DNA of 64,000 nt, taken from NCBI RefSeq assembly GCF_013344685.1, contig NZ_CP050137.1, positions 496,001-560,000 of the forward strand. Reading direction: 5' to 3'. The position numbers and the translations under genes are program-made. This document shows positions 54,517-62,899 of the stretch, piece by piece. The stretch is from Sphingomonas sp. CL5.1. GTDB taxonomy: Bacteria; Pseudomonadota; Alphaproteobacteria; Sphingomonadales; Sphingomonadaceae. Below the pieces are notes generated by a model that ran no database searches, had not been told where the DNA came from, and saw only the letters and a program-made list of their open reading frames with translations. Position 1 is the stretch's first letter. Each line of letters starts with the position of its first letter.

Positions 54517-56301
54517 TTGATAAAGCGCGACGGCGCATCGCTCCTGCAACTCCTCGATCGTCACTGGCTGCAGCTCACCCTGGCCGCGTGGGTGGTGATC
54601 GCCGTGTGGTACGTCGCGCAACGCTGGGCGGCGATCCACTGGCTGTCGCTGGGCGATACCGACGACAATATGCGGCTGATGCAGGTCCGCGCCCTGCTCG
54701 GCGGGCAGGGCTGGTATGACCTGCGCAACTATCGGCTCAACCCGCCGACCGGCTTCAACATCCATTGGACGCGCCTCGTCGATCTTCCGATCGCGGCGCT
54801 GATCCTGCTGTTCCGTCCCTTCCTCGGCACCGGCGAGGCGGAACGGCTGGCATGCGGGATCGCGCCGCTGCTGCCGCTGTCGCTGGCGCTGGTCGGGCTG
54901 GCGGCGACGGTGCGGCGGCTGATCGCACCGCTCGCCTGGCCGCTCGCGATCGTGTTCATGCTCTGCTCGACCGTCGCGCTGTTGATGTTCATGCCCGACC
55001 GCATCGATCATCACGGCTGGCAGCTCGCGATGCTGAGCCTGACGGTCGCCGGCCTGTGCGATCCGAAGGGCGCGCGCGGCGGCGCGATCGTCGGCATCGC
55101 CAGCGCGGTGTCGCTGACGATCGGGCTGGAGATGCTGCCCTATTCGGTGATGGCCGGCGCGATCATCGCGCTGCGCTGGGTGTGGCAGGTCGAATCGCGC
55201 GACCGGCTCGCGGCCTATGCGCTGACGCTCGCCGGCGGATCGGCGGCGGGCTACGCCGCCTTCGCCTCTTACGACAACCGCGTGGCGCGCTGCGACGCGC
55301 TGACGCCGGTATGGCTGTCGGTGATGGTGCTGGCCGGCGCGTTCCTGCTGGTGCTGGCGATGATCTCGCCGCGGCGGCGCTGGTTGCGGCTGACGCTGGC
55401 GATGGCGGCGGGCGCGGTGATCGCGGGCGCCTTCGCCTTGGTCTTCCCGCAATGCCTCGGCCGGCCGGAACAGGTTTCGGACGAGCTTTACCGCAACTGG
55501 CTCGGCAACATCCGCGAGGCCAAGCCGATCTTCAAGCATCCGTTCCGCGTCGCCTTCCCGGTCGCCGCGCTGCCGGTGATGGGCCTGATCGGCGCGGCGG
55601 TCGCCACCTGGCGCGCGCGCCGCGCGCCCGAGGCGCTGATCGGCTGGGCAAGCGTGGCGCTGTTCATGACCTTCGCCGCCGCGATGCTGCTGTGGCAGAT
55701 CCGCGCCGGGCCGGCGGCACAGCTTCTCGCGGTGCCGGGCGTCGCCGCGCTCGCCTGGATCATGGCGCCGGTGCTGCTCGGGCACCGATCGATGTTCGTA
55801 AGGGTGTTCGGCACCACGGCGGCGTTCCTGATCATCTCCGGCGCGTTCGCGGGATTGATCATCAAATGGACGCCGGTCGACAAGCCCACTCCCTATGTGA
55901 AGCTGGTGAACCGTGCCTCCGGACGCTGCGTGACCCTGCCGGCGTTGCAGCCGCTCGACCGCTTTCCGGCGCAAACCGTCTTCACCTTCGTCGATCTCGG
56001 CCCGCGGCTGATCACGCTCACCCATCATTCGGCGGTCGCCGGGCCGTATCACCGCAACGGCGACGCGATCCTGGACGTGCAGCACGCCTTCACCGGCTCG
56101 CCGGAGAACGCGCGCGCGATCATGAAACGGCACCGCGCGACCTTGCTGCTGGTGTGCCCGAACATGGCGGAATCGACGGTCTATCGCGCGCGATCGCCGC
56201 ACGGCTTCTATGCGCAACTCGCGATGGGGAAGAAGTTCCCGTGGCTGGTGCAGGTGCCGCTACCGGCCGGATCGCCGCTGCGGGCGTTCCGTATCGAGTA
56301 A
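54517..56301 (+). CDS. Large GT-C-like membrane glycosyltransferase, TTG start
   Basis: This is a 594-residue inner-membrane protein with about 10-11 helices and an extracytoplasmic C-terminal part (from ~450, IIKWTPVDKPTPYVKLVNRA on). The first outer loop LGDTDDNMRLMQVRALLGGQ and the following YRLNPPTGFNIHWTRLVDLP strongly resemble the oligosaccharyltransferase-like GT-C fold (acidic D-D catalytic loop). Such proteins are sometimes mis-annotated as AcrB-type. No ATG precedes the first helix, so it starts with TTG at 54517 (GAGG nine bases upstream) or 54502. It is divergent from the GtrA/methyltransferase pair. Confidence 0.75.
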   Translation: MIKRDGASLLQLLDRHWLQLTLAAWVVIAVWYVAQRWAAIHWLSLGDTDDNMRLMQVRALLGGQGWYDLRNYRLNPPTGFNIHWTRLVDLPIAALILLFRPFLGTGEAERLACGIAPLLPLSLALVGLAATVRRLIAPLAWPLAIVFMLCSTVALLMFMPDRIDHHGWQLAMLSLTVAGLCDPKGARGGAIVGIASAVSLTIGLEMLPYSVMAGAIIALRWVWQVESRDRLAAYALTLAGGSAAGYAAFASYDNRVARCDALTPVWLSVMVLAGAFLLVLAMISPRRRWLRLTLAMAAGAVIAGAFALVFPQCLGRPEQVSDELYRNWLGNIREAKPIFKHPFRVAFPVAALPVMGLIGAAVATWRARRAPEALIGWASVALFMTFAAAMLLWQIRAGPAAQLLAVPGVAALAWIMAPVLLGHRSMFVRVFGTTAAFLIISGAFAGLIIKWTPVDKPTPYVKLVNRASGRCVTLPALQPLDRFPAQTVFTFVDLGPRLITLTHHSAVAGPYHRNGDAILDVQHAFTGSPENARAIMKRHRATLLLVCPNMAESTVYRARSPHGFYAQLAMGKKFPWLVQVPLPAGSPLRAFRIE

Positions 56302-56306
56302 CGGCG

Positions 56307-56924
56307 TCAGCGGAACTGCGACTGCAACCCGTCGAGCACGAACTGCACCGCGAGCGCGGCGAGCAGCACGCCGAGCAGCCGGGTGATCACCGCCTCCAGC
56401 TTCGGCCCGAGCACCCGCATCAGCCCGCCCGCCGCGAGCAGTGCCGCCAGCGTGAGCAGCAGGTTCAGCCCCATCGCGCCCAGCACGATCAAGCTGCGCT
56501 CCAGCCCGTCGTTGCGCGCCATCAGCAGCATCACCGACGCGATCGAGCCGGGGCCGGCGATCATCGGCATCGCCATCGGAAAGACCGAGACGTCCTCGGC
56601 TTCCTCCGGCGTCACCTTCGCGGCGCGATCCTCGCGCCGCTGGGTGCGCTTCTCGAACACCATCTCCAGCGCGATCAGGAACAGCATCACCCCGCCGGCG
56701 ATGCGGAAGCTCGCCAGCTCGATGCCGAGGCCGTGAAGCAGCTTCTCGCCGAACAGCGCGAACACCGTCAGGATTACCGTCGCGACACCGACCGCGCGCA
56801 ACGCCATCGCGCGGCGGTGCGCCGGGGTCGCGCCGGCGGTCAGCCCGGCGAAGATCGGCGCGCAGCCCGGCGGGTCGATCACCACGAAGAAGGTGACGAA
56901 GGCGGAGGCGAACAGCTCGATCAT
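56307..56924 (-). CDS. MarC family membrane protein
   Basis: This 205-residue protein has six hydrophobic helices and the family marks FVVIDPPGCAPIFAGLTAG and FRIAGGVMLFLIALEMVF; PMAMPMIAGPGSIASVMLL is the second conserved block. The function of MarC (UPF0056) is unknown despite its name. It overlaps the upstream NTF2-like gene by 4 bases (ATGA) and is the end of a folD-NTF2-marC unit. Confidence 0.88.
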   Translation of the reverse strand: MIELFASAFVTFFVVIDPPGCAPIFAGLTAGATPAHRRAMALRAVGVATVILTVFALFGEKLLHGLGIELASFRIAGGVMLFLIALEMVFEKRTQRREDRAAKVTPEEAEDVSVFPMAMPMIAGPGSIASVMLLMARNDGLERSLIVLGAMGLNLLLTLAALLAAGGLMRVLGPKLEAVITRLLGVLLAALAVQFVLDGLQSQFR

Positions 56925-57529
56925 CGCGTCGGCGCCGCGATGCGATCGTCGATCACGGCATCATAGGCGCGGCCGTTCCACAGCCGCACCGCGAAGGCGC
57001 GCGCGCCATCCCGCGCGACCTCATACCACCAGACCAATGTCTTGTCGGGCGATGCGCCAGCGCCGACCTTGCGCTCGACGCCCAGCGGCGGCTCCGGCGG
57101 ATTGCGCGGACGGCCGCACGCCGCCTTGCGGATCTTCGCCTCGACGACTTCGGCGCGCGGCGCGGGAAGCGAATCCCCGCCGTCGACGATCCATTTCCAT
57201 CCGCCGTCCGGCTGGCGGCGCCAGATCGTCGAGAAATAGCCGTGACCGCCGCTCGCGCCGCGCCACGGGCCGGTGTTCGCGGCCGTCGTGCCGTCACACG
57301 AGATATAGCTGAGCGAGGGCGACCAGCTCAACGATCGCGGCGGATCGGCGAGCGGCTTGAGGAAGGCCTGCGCATTGACCGGTTGCGGCGCGAACATCGT
57401 CGCCTCGTCGGCGGCGAAGGCGCGAAACGCGGTCCATTGCCCTCGTGCCTGCGCCATCGCGGCGAAGGCGCGCTCCGCCTCGACCGCCGATTGCGGCGCG
57501 GCGGCCGCAAGCAGCAGCGCCGCGAGCAT
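56921..57529 (-). CDS. Exported NTF2/DUF4440-like protein
   Basis: This 202-residue protein starts [20 protein letters not shown] at 57529, where TGATG overlaps the folD stop; an ATG at 57568 is also in frame but less likely. After a short signal-like stretch, the sequence (AFAAMAQARGQWTAFRAFAA then HGYFSTIWRRQPDGGWKWIVD) resembles the SnoaL/DUF4440 NTF2-like fold. No catalytic residues can be assigned. Confidence 0.75.
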   Translation of the reverse strand: MLAALLLAAAAPQSAVEAERAFAAMAQARGQWTAFRAFAADEATMFAPQPVNAQAFLKPLADPPRSLSWSPSLSYISCDGTTAANTGPWRGASGGHGYFSTIWRRQPDGGWKWIVDGGDSLPAPRAEVVEAKIRKAACGRPRNPPEPPLGVERKVGAGASPDKTLVWWYEVARDGARAFAVRLWNGRAYDAVIDDRIAAPTR

Positions 57530-58398
57530 CACAATGCCCGGTCGTAAGCGACGCCCAGACGGCGGCATGCCGAAACCAGCGTGTTGCGCAGCAGGCAGGC
57601 GATCGTCATCGGGCCGACGCCCCCCGGCACCGGCGTCATCGCCCCGGCGACCGACGCGCAGGCCGGGTCGATATCGCCGACCAACCCCGCCTTGGTGCGG
57701 TTGATGCCGACGTCGATCAGCGTCGCGCCCGGCTTGATCCAGTCCGGTTGCACCATCTTCGCGCGGCCGACCGCCGCGACGACGATATCCGCGCGGCGCA
57801 CTACGCCGGGCAGGTCATGGGTGCGCGAATGCGCGACCGTCACGGTGCAGCTCTCGCGGATCAGCAATTGCGCCATCGGCTTGCCGACGATGTTCGACCG
57901 GCCGATCACCACCGCGTCCTTGCCGGAAAGATCGCCCAGCACGTCCCTGAGCAGCATCAGGCACCCGAGCGGTGTGCAGGGCACGAATCCCTCCAGCCCG
58001 GTCGCGAGCCGCCCGGCGTTGACCGGATGGAAGCCGTCGACGTCCTTGTCCGGGTCGATACGGGTAATCACCGCGCGCTCGTCGATATGCGACGGCAGCG
58101 GGAGCTGGACGAGGATGCCGTCCACCGCCGGATCCGCGTTGAGGCGATCGACCAGCGCGACCAGCTCCGCCCCGGACGTGGTTTCGGGCAGGCGATGCTC
58201 GAAGCTCTCCATGCCGGCCGCGACGGTCGCCTTGCCCTTCGATCGGACATAGACGGAGGAGGCGGGATCGTCGCCCACCAGTACCACGGCCAGCCCGGGC
58301 TTGCGCCCGCCTTCGGCCAACACCTTCGCCGCGCCTTCCGCCACGCGGGCGCGCAGCCCGGCGGCAAAGGCCTTTCCGTCGATCGTTGTTGCAGTCAT
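57529..58398 (-). CDS. folD: Bifunctional methylenetetrahydrofolate dehydrogenase/cyclohydrolase
   Basis: FolD makes 10-formyl-THF from 5,10-methylene-THF with NADP+. The 289-residue protein has the catalytic Tyr/Lys in [24 protein letters not shown] and [18 protein letters not shown], the NADP fold [17 protein letters not shown], and the end [19 protein letters not shown]. It overlaps the DUF167 gene by 4 bases and is the second gene in a run yggT-DUF167-folD-NTF2-marC. Confidence 0.96.
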   Translation of the reverse strand: MTATTIDGKAFAAGLRARVAEGAAKVLAEGGRKPGLAVVLVGDDPASSVYVRSKGKATVAAGMESFEHRLPETTSGAELVALVDRLNADPAVDGILVQLPLPSHIDERAVITRIDPDKDVDGFHPVNAGRLATGLEGFVPCTPLGCLMLLRDVLGDLSGKDAVVIGRSNIVGKPMAQLLIRESCTVTVAHSRTHDLPGVVRRADIVVAAVGRAKMVQPDWIKPGATLIDVGINRTKAGLVGDIDPACASVAGAMTPVPGGVGPMTIACLLRNTLVSACRRLGVAYDRAL

Positions 58399-58697
58399 GG
58401 GGCGTCGCCATAGAGCGCGCGGGCGCGTTCCGCCAGCGCCTCGGCATCACCGGCGATCGCCAACCGTTTCAGCCGCGCGCTTTCGCCGCCGACGATCGTC
58501 ACGTCGCGCTTCGCCACGCCGAATGCCTTGGCGACCAGCGCGACCAGCGCTGCATTGGCCGCGCCATCGACGGGAGGCGCCGCGATGCGCGCGGCGAGAT
58601 GCTCCGCCGTTCCCGCCGTCAGCGCGTCCCGACCGCCGCGCGGTGTGACACGCACCGCGACGATGATGCCGTCGGCGGCCTGTTTCCAGGCGGTCAG
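58395..58697 (-). CDS. DUF167 (YggU) family protein, apparent CTG start
   Basis: This ~100-residue protein has the DUF167 core [37 protein letters not shown] and [16 protein letters not shown]. No ATG, GTG or TTG precedes the conserved core; the only codon at the right place is CTG at 58697, in CTGA overlapping the yggT stop like the ATGA junctions elsewhere. The following [10 protein letters not shown] then fits relatives that begin M-TAW. An internal GTG at the VRVTPR segment would remove the first strand. Confidence 0.75.
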   Translation of the reverse strand: MTAWKQAADGIIVAVRVTPRGGRDALTAGTAEHLAARIAAPPVDGAANAALVALVAKAFGVAKRDVTIVGGESARLKRLAIAGDAEALAERARALYGDAP

Positions 58698-58999
58698 GCG
58701 CCGCCCGCCAGCGCGCTGAGCGCGATGTTGCTCAGGACGATGCGGATGATCGCGATCGCGATCAATGCCACCGCCGGCGCGAGATCGAGGCCGCCAAGCT
58801 GCGGCAGGATGCGCCGGATCGGGCGGTAGAGCGGTTCGGTCAGCCGATCGAAGCCATAGGCCATGCTGCGCACGAAGTTCGACTGCATGTTGACCACGTT
58901 GAACGCGATCAGCAGCGACAGCACGAACTGGATGACGATGACCCACCATGCGACATTCAGCAGCACCTGAAGGATCTGGATGATGGTGAGCGTCAGCAC
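58694..58999 (-). CDS. YggT family membrane protein
   Basis: This 101-residue protein has two hydrophobic helices (about 3-35 and 75-95) with the YggT marks WWVIVIQFVLSLLIAFNV and YGFDRLTEPLYRPIRRILP, LGGLDLAPAVALIAI. The family is linked to membrane organisation and cell division or osmotic balance in other groups. It is the first gene of its unit and overlaps the DUF167 gene by 4 bases. Confidence 0.9.
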   Translation of the reverse strand: MLTLTIIQILQVLLNVAWWVIVIQFVLSLLIAFNVVNMQSNFVRSMAYGFDRLTEPLYRPIRRILPQLGGLDLAPAVALIAIAIIRIVLSNIALSALAGGA

Positions 59000-59102
59000 A
59001 TGGCCCTCTTGTCGAATTGCGGTCGATCAATGGCCTAGCGCAATCGACCGCCCGGCGACAATGGCCATCGCCCACCGCAGCGATCGCGAGGACGATACAA
59101 CG

Positions 59103-59134
59103 AAAAAGCCGCCGGCATGAAGCCGACGGCTTTT
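59103..59134 (-). terminator. Rho-independent terminator of the PEP-CTERM gene
   Basis: On the minus strand AAAAGCCG-T-CGGC-TTCAT-GCCG-G-CGGCTTTTT forms a 13-pair stem with one G-U pair, ending in a T-run, 24 bases after the PEP-CTERM stop. The A-rich left side makes it usable in both directions. Confidence 0.85.
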
Positions 59135-59157
59135 CGGGCCGGAACTGCCTTAGAGCG

Positions 59158-59793
59158 TCAGGCGGCGCTGTAAGAAACCGCCGTGCGACGGCGGCGCATC
59201 ATGCCGCCGACCACGCCGAAGCCCAGGATCATCAGCGCCCAGGTTGCCGGTTCCGGCACCGCACGGGCGAGATTGTCGAACTCCATCGAATTCGCCGACG
59301 AGGAGAAGGTCGCCCCGACGATCAGCGGTCCGCCATTGGCATTGTATGAAACGACGCCATTGGTTTGCGGGATGCTCTGGTTGCCGCTGTCGAACAATCC
59401 GGGATAGCCGACGATCTCGCCGCCGTTATAGGTGACGTCCGGCGCGCCCTGCAGATGCAGAACCAGCGTATTATACGTGTCGAGCGAGCCGAGCACGAAC
59501 GAGAAGACCGAGGTCGCCCCGAAATTCACCGTATAGCTGCCGCCACCCAGCACCGAAGCGTAATTGCCGGAGCTGCCGAAAGCGGGGGCCGCGCCGTTCC
59601 CGCTATTCGAATTCAGTGCGTAGGTATTGGCCCCGATCAACGCACCAGCGGCGTAGCTGTCGAAAGTCTGAAACACCGTAGTGCCCGCCGCGGTCGTGCC
59701 CGACCCGCCGGCGAACGTGATTGACGGCGCTGCTGCGGCCGCAGTGGAAACGGCCGCCAACGCGGCAGCTCCTAAAATCGCCAACTTCTTCAT
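59158..59793 (-). CDS. PEP-CTERM (PEPxxWA) sorting-domain protein
   Basis: This 211-residue secreted protein has a signal peptide (MKKLAILGAAALAAVSTAA), a Gly/Ser/Asn-rich beta-type middle (SGTTAAGTTVFQTFDSYAAG to GPLIVGATFSSS) and the C-terminal sorting signal: VPEPATWAL then a hydrophobic helix MILGFGVVGGMM and basic RRRR. This is the PEPxxWA variant of sphingomonads, recognised by an exosortase elsewhere in the genome. It stands alone with its own terminator. Residue content suggests a surface or matrix protein. Confidence 0.93.
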   Translation of the reverse strand: MKKLAILGAAALAAVSTAAAAAPSITFAGGSGTTAAGTTVFQTFDSYAAGALIGANTYALNSNSGNGAAPAFGSSGNYASVLGGGSYTVNFGATSVFSFVLGSLDTYNTLVLHLQGAPDVTYNGGEIVGYPGLFDSGNQSIPQTNGVVSYNANGGPLIVGATFSSSANSMEFDNLARAVPEPATWALMILGFGVVGGMMRRRRTAVSYSAA

Positions 59794-59935
59794 ATACCTG
59801 CTCCCATCACCAAAAGGAACGAGCGCCGGACCCTCGATTTCTTATGCGACTCGGCTGCCTTTTCGAATACGACAAATTCTCGATTCTAAATAGTACGTTA
59901 ACGACATCGGATGCCCAAAATGGGACAGGTATGGT

Positions 59936-60835
59936 TCAGCGCCGGATCAGCGTTCCCGCGCCGCGCCGAGTGAATATCTCCAGCAGCATGCCGTGCGGCA
60001 CCCGGCCGTCGAGCACGACCGCGGCGTCAACCCCCGCCTCGACCGCCGTGACGCAGGTCTCCAGCTTGGGGATCATCCCGCCCGAGACCGTGCCGTCGGC
60101 CCGCAGTCGCGCGATGTCTGCGGGTGTCAGGTCGGTCATCAATTCGCCCTGCTTGTCGAGCACCCCGGCCACGTCGGTCAGCAGGAAGAAGCGCGACGCC
60201 CCCAGCGCGGCGGCGATCGCGCCCGCCATCGTATCAGCGTTGATGTTGTAGGTATGGCCATCCGCCCCGGCGGCGATCGGCGCGATCACCGGGATGATGC
60301 CGTCGCGCACCAGCGAATCGATCAGCCGCCGGTCCACCTCCACCGGCTCGCCGACGAAGCCCAGGTCCACCTTGCGCTCGATGCCCTGCAACGGATCGGG
60401 CTGGTTGCGCCCGACCTTCTCGGCGCGCACCAGCCCGGCGTCCTTGCCGGAAATGCCGACCGCGCGGCCCCCGGCGCGCGCGATCCAGCCGACGATCTCC
60501 TTGTTGATCGATCCGGCCAGCACCATTTCCGCGACCTGCGCGGTCTCCGCGTCGGTAACGCGCAGCCCGTCGACGAAGCGCGATTCGACCCCCAGCCGCT
60601 TGAGCATCGAGCCGATTTGCGGTCCGCCGCCATGGACGACGACCGGATTGACCCCCACCGCCTTGAGCAGCACCACGTCCTCGGCGAAGTCGCGCTGCGC
60701 CTCGGGATCGCCCATCGCGTGGCCGCCGTATTTCACCACGAAGGTCTTGCCGGCATAGCGCTGGAGATAGGGCAGCGCCTCGACCAGCGTTTCGGCCTTG
60801 GCGAGCAGGTCGGGCGTGGGGCTGTGATCGGTCAT
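59936..60835 (-). CDS. argB: Acetylglutamate kinase
   Basis: ArgB phosphorylates N-acetylglutamate, the second step of arginine synthesis. The 299-residue amino-acid-kinase-fold protein has [51 protein letters not shown] and the ADP-binding [23 protein letters not shown] is near the end. An N-terminal helix segment and arginine-site features fit the hexameric, feedback-inhibited class. No other arg gene is adjacent. A 19-base gap separates it from the upstream queuosine transporter gene. Confidence 0.96.
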   Translation of the reverse strand: MTDHSPTPDLLAKAETLVEALPYLQRYAGKTFVVKYGGHAMGDPEAQRDFAEDVVLLKAVGVNPVVVHGGGPQIGSMLKRLGVESRFVDGLRVTDAETAQVAEMVLAGSINKEIVGWIARAGGRAVGISGKDAGLVRAEKVGRNQPDPLQGIERKVDLGFVGEPVEVDRRLIDSLVRDGIIPVIAPIAAGADGHTYNINADTMAGAIAAALGASRFFLLTDVAGVLDKQGELMTDLTPADIARLRADGTVSGGMIPKLETCVTAVEAGVDAAVVLDGRVPHGMLLEIFTRRGAGTLIRR

Positions 60836-60854
60836 GCGCGCGCGCTTAGGGGCC

Positions 60855-61493
60855 TCATGACGCGCTGTCGAGCCGCTTGCCCAGCGCCACGAACAGATAG
60901 ATCAGCGGCGGCACGAGGATCACCGACAGCGTGACCTTCGCCAGCATCTGCCCGACGAGCAGCGCGCCGATCGGGAACACACCCCAGAAGGCGATGGTGA
61001 CGAACAGCAGGGTATCGACGATCTGGCTCAGCACGCTGGCGATGGCGGCGCGCAGCCACAGCAAGCGGCTGTCCTCCCGCCCCTTCAGCCAGGCGAAGAT
61101 CGTGACGTTCAGCGTCTGCGACGTGCCATAGGCGACGATCCCGCCGAGCCAGATGCGCGGCGTGCCCGTCATCATCATCTCGAAGGCGGAGAGCCGCGCC
61201 GGGTCCATCGCCGGGGAAGCCGGCACCGCCAGCACGACGAGCGTGAGCAGCAGCGAGACGATCAGCGGCACGAAGCCGATCCGCACCAGCCGGTTGGCGA
61301 CCGCCCGCCCATGCAGCTCCGCCACCGCGCTGGAGGTGACGACCAGCAGCAGAAACGCGAATATCCCCGCCTCCACCGCGAGCGGCCCCAGCGCGACCTG
61401 CTTGTTGCCCAGCACGCCCGCGATGCAGACCATGCCGCCGTAAAAGATCGAGAAGGCGAAAAGCGAAGGCGCGATGCCGCGGGAGCTGCTCAT
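60855..61493 (-). CDS. Queuosine precursor transporter (YhhQ/VUT family)
   Basis: This 212-residue membrane protein has about six helices and the VUT family marks [37 protein letters not shown] and [39 protein letters not shown] is the second conserved block. The family imports queuosine precursors (preQ0/preQ1 or queuine). It lies 19 bases ahead of argB in the same direction, with no clear functional link. Its start at 61493 is near the divergent toxin region. Confidence 0.9.
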   Translation of the reverse strand: MSSSRGIAPSLFAFSIFYGGMVCIAGVLGNKQVALGPLAVEAGIFAFLLLVVTSSAVAELHGRAVANRLVRIGFVPLIVSLLLTLVVLAVPASPAMDPARLSAFEMMMTGTPRIWLGGIVAYGTSQTLNVTIFAWLKGREDSRLLWLRAAIASVLSQIVDTLLFVTIAFWGVFPIGALLVGQMLAKVTLSVILVPPLIYLFVALGKRLDSAS

Positions 61494-61563
61494 CGCGCAT
61501 TGCTAGCGACGGAATGGCGCGGGCGGAAGGAGGCGTGAAGCAAAAGGTGACGCTCATTGCAGA

Positions 61564-61591
61564 TTGACTTGTTGGAAAATGTTGCTCAAAT
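61564..61591 (+). promoter_or_regulatory. Candidate promoter of the toxin-immunity operon
   Basis: TTGACT (61564-61569), a 16-base spacer and TCAAAT (61586-61591) fit the -35/-10 consensus moderately, with transcription likely starting about 25 bases before the toxin ATG. The match is modest. Confidence 0.35.
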
Positions 61592-61620
61592 GTTCTCGCC
61601 GCGCAGAACAGCGGGGCAAC

Positions 61621-62481
61621 ATGATCGACATTTCGGAAGCAGAGCGACGGCACGCATTTTCGATGTGGCTGCGGACCGGGCGTTGGCCGGTCGCGCGAGA
61701 CAGTGACGGCACGGAACTGAAATTCAATCCGTGGCACGATCCCAGAGACGGCCGTTTCACCTTCGCCAATTCGGGTAACTATCACGGGAGTGGCTGGGGA
61801 GACGGCGGCTTCACCGGCGGCGGAGGCGGCAGTTTCGGCGGGGGCGGCGCGAGCGGCTCGTGGGGAGTGCCGGCAAAGCCGAAACCGAAGGTGCGCGTCA
61901 ACGGCGCGCGGACGGGGCAGACAGGTCGTGCGCCAACAGCGCAAACTCATCTTCCGGCCAAGCCGGCAGAGCGCACCGTGGCTACGTCGAAAGTTGCCGC
62001 CCGGAAGGAGTCGGCCGCCCCGCACCACAAGGAAACCACCGCCGAGCCGGTGCGCCATGTGACACGAAACGGATATGACTACGAGATCGACGCGGGCGGA
62101 CGGACACGAAAGGTTTCGGGCGACCTCGATACTACACAAACCCCACTCCGCTCCCGCACAGCGCAGGTACAGGCCGGCGGAAGCGATCGGCGGTCGAGCG
62201 ATGACGGCGGTCATTATATCGCGGCTCGTTTCAACGGACCGACCGACGCGTTCAACCATTTCGCACAGGATGCGAACTTCAATCGCGGTCGCTATCGCGC
62301 GCTGGAGGATGAATGGGCGCGAGACAAAAAAACGGGGAATAGCGTTTTCGTCAAAATTATGCCGGTCTATAAGGGAACTTCACAACGCCCCTCATCTCTC
62401 AACATCTGGTTCACCGTCAACGGTCATCTTAAAAGCGCCAAATTGCCCAACGAGAGTGGGAAGATCCAGCATGAAAAATAA
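61621..62481 (+). CDS. Polymorphic nuclease toxin (Endonuclease_NS_2 domain), no signal peptide
   Basis: This 286-residue protein ends in a DNA/RNA non-specific endonuclease domain (residues ~190-280). Its motif is DDGGHYIAARFNGP with catalytic H198, then metal-binding Asn in AQDANFNRGRYRALEDEW and the strand pair VFVKIMPVYKGTSQRPSSL. This matches the toxin domain of Bacillus YeeF-type polymorphic toxins. The N-terminus (1-50) has ERRHAFSMWLRTGRWP and a phage-like FNPWHDPRDGRF motif, then a Gly/Ser-rich linker (55-80) and a long low-complexity stretch. No signal peptide or known PAAR/Rhs/LXG trafficking domain was seen. The next gene, with which it overlaps by 11 bases, looks like its immunity protein. 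The region is less GC-rich than its surroundings. Confidence 0.85.
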   Translation: MIDISEAERRHAFSMWLRTGRWPVARDSDGTELKFNPWHDPRDGRFTFANSGNYHGSGWGDGGFTGGGGGSFGGGGASGSWGVPAKPKPKVRVNGARTGQTGRAPTAQTHLPAKPAERTVATSKVAARKESAAPHHKETTAEPVRHVTRNGYDYEIDAGGRTRKVSGDLDTTQTPLRSRTAQVQAGGSDRRSSDDGGHYIAARFNGPTDAFNHFAQDANFNRGRYRALEDEWARDKKTGNSVFVKIMPVYKGTSQRPSSLNIWFTVNGHLKSAKLPNESGKIQHEK

Positions 62482-62899
62482 CGAAACTGAACATCTGCTA
62501 GTCAAGATCGGCCACATCCTTGCAGTGGATACCGAATACCCGCCTGATGGCACGCTCCTTTATGCGAGGCTGGATCACGCCTACGTATCACCCGCCATCT
62601 TCAAACATCTCGGCAATCAAATTCTATATCGCTGGCCTGACCTCGATGCTCTTGGCGACGCGCTGCTCGAATTGTGGGAGGCGCAGGACTCCGAACCACG
62701 TTGGGCGGAAATCGAATATCTCGTCGAGAACGGCCGTTTTACCGCCACCTACATCTATCCCGACGAGATCGATCCCGAGGACGACGATACATTCAACCGC
62801 CGTGATCGAATCGTGCGGAAATATTTCGGGGACAAGCCGATCGTCTATCCGCCCTTCCCGCCCGATGATAACGATGGCGCGCCGACCTACGAGCTATAG
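62471..62899 (+). CDS. YezG/DUF600-like immunity protein
   Basis: This 142-residue acidic protein resembles the YezG/DUF600 immunity family paired with Endonuclease_NS_2 toxins in Bacillus: IEYLVENGRFTATYIYPDEI, then EDDDTFNRRDRIVRKYFGDK and the proline-rich IVYPPFPPDD end. It would bind and block the nuclease. The ATG at 62471 lies inside the toxin's end (11-base overlap), so the two are co-translated. Its end overlaps the convergent GNAT gene by 6 bases. The family match is by memory of conserved positions and is good but not tested. Confidence 0.8.
   Translation: MKNNETEHLLVKIGHILAVDTEYPPDGTLLYARLDHAYVSPAIFKHLGNQILYRWPDLDALGDALLELWEAQDSEPRWAEIEYLVENGRFTATYIYPDEIDPEDDDTFNRRDRIVRKYFGDKPIVYPPFPPDDNDGAPTYEL

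Noticed and set aside
59794..59935. Promoter of the PEP-CTERM gene in the AT-rich gap
   Set aside because: The region is AT-rich and surely holds the promoter, but no -35/-10 pair with sensible spacing could be chosen.
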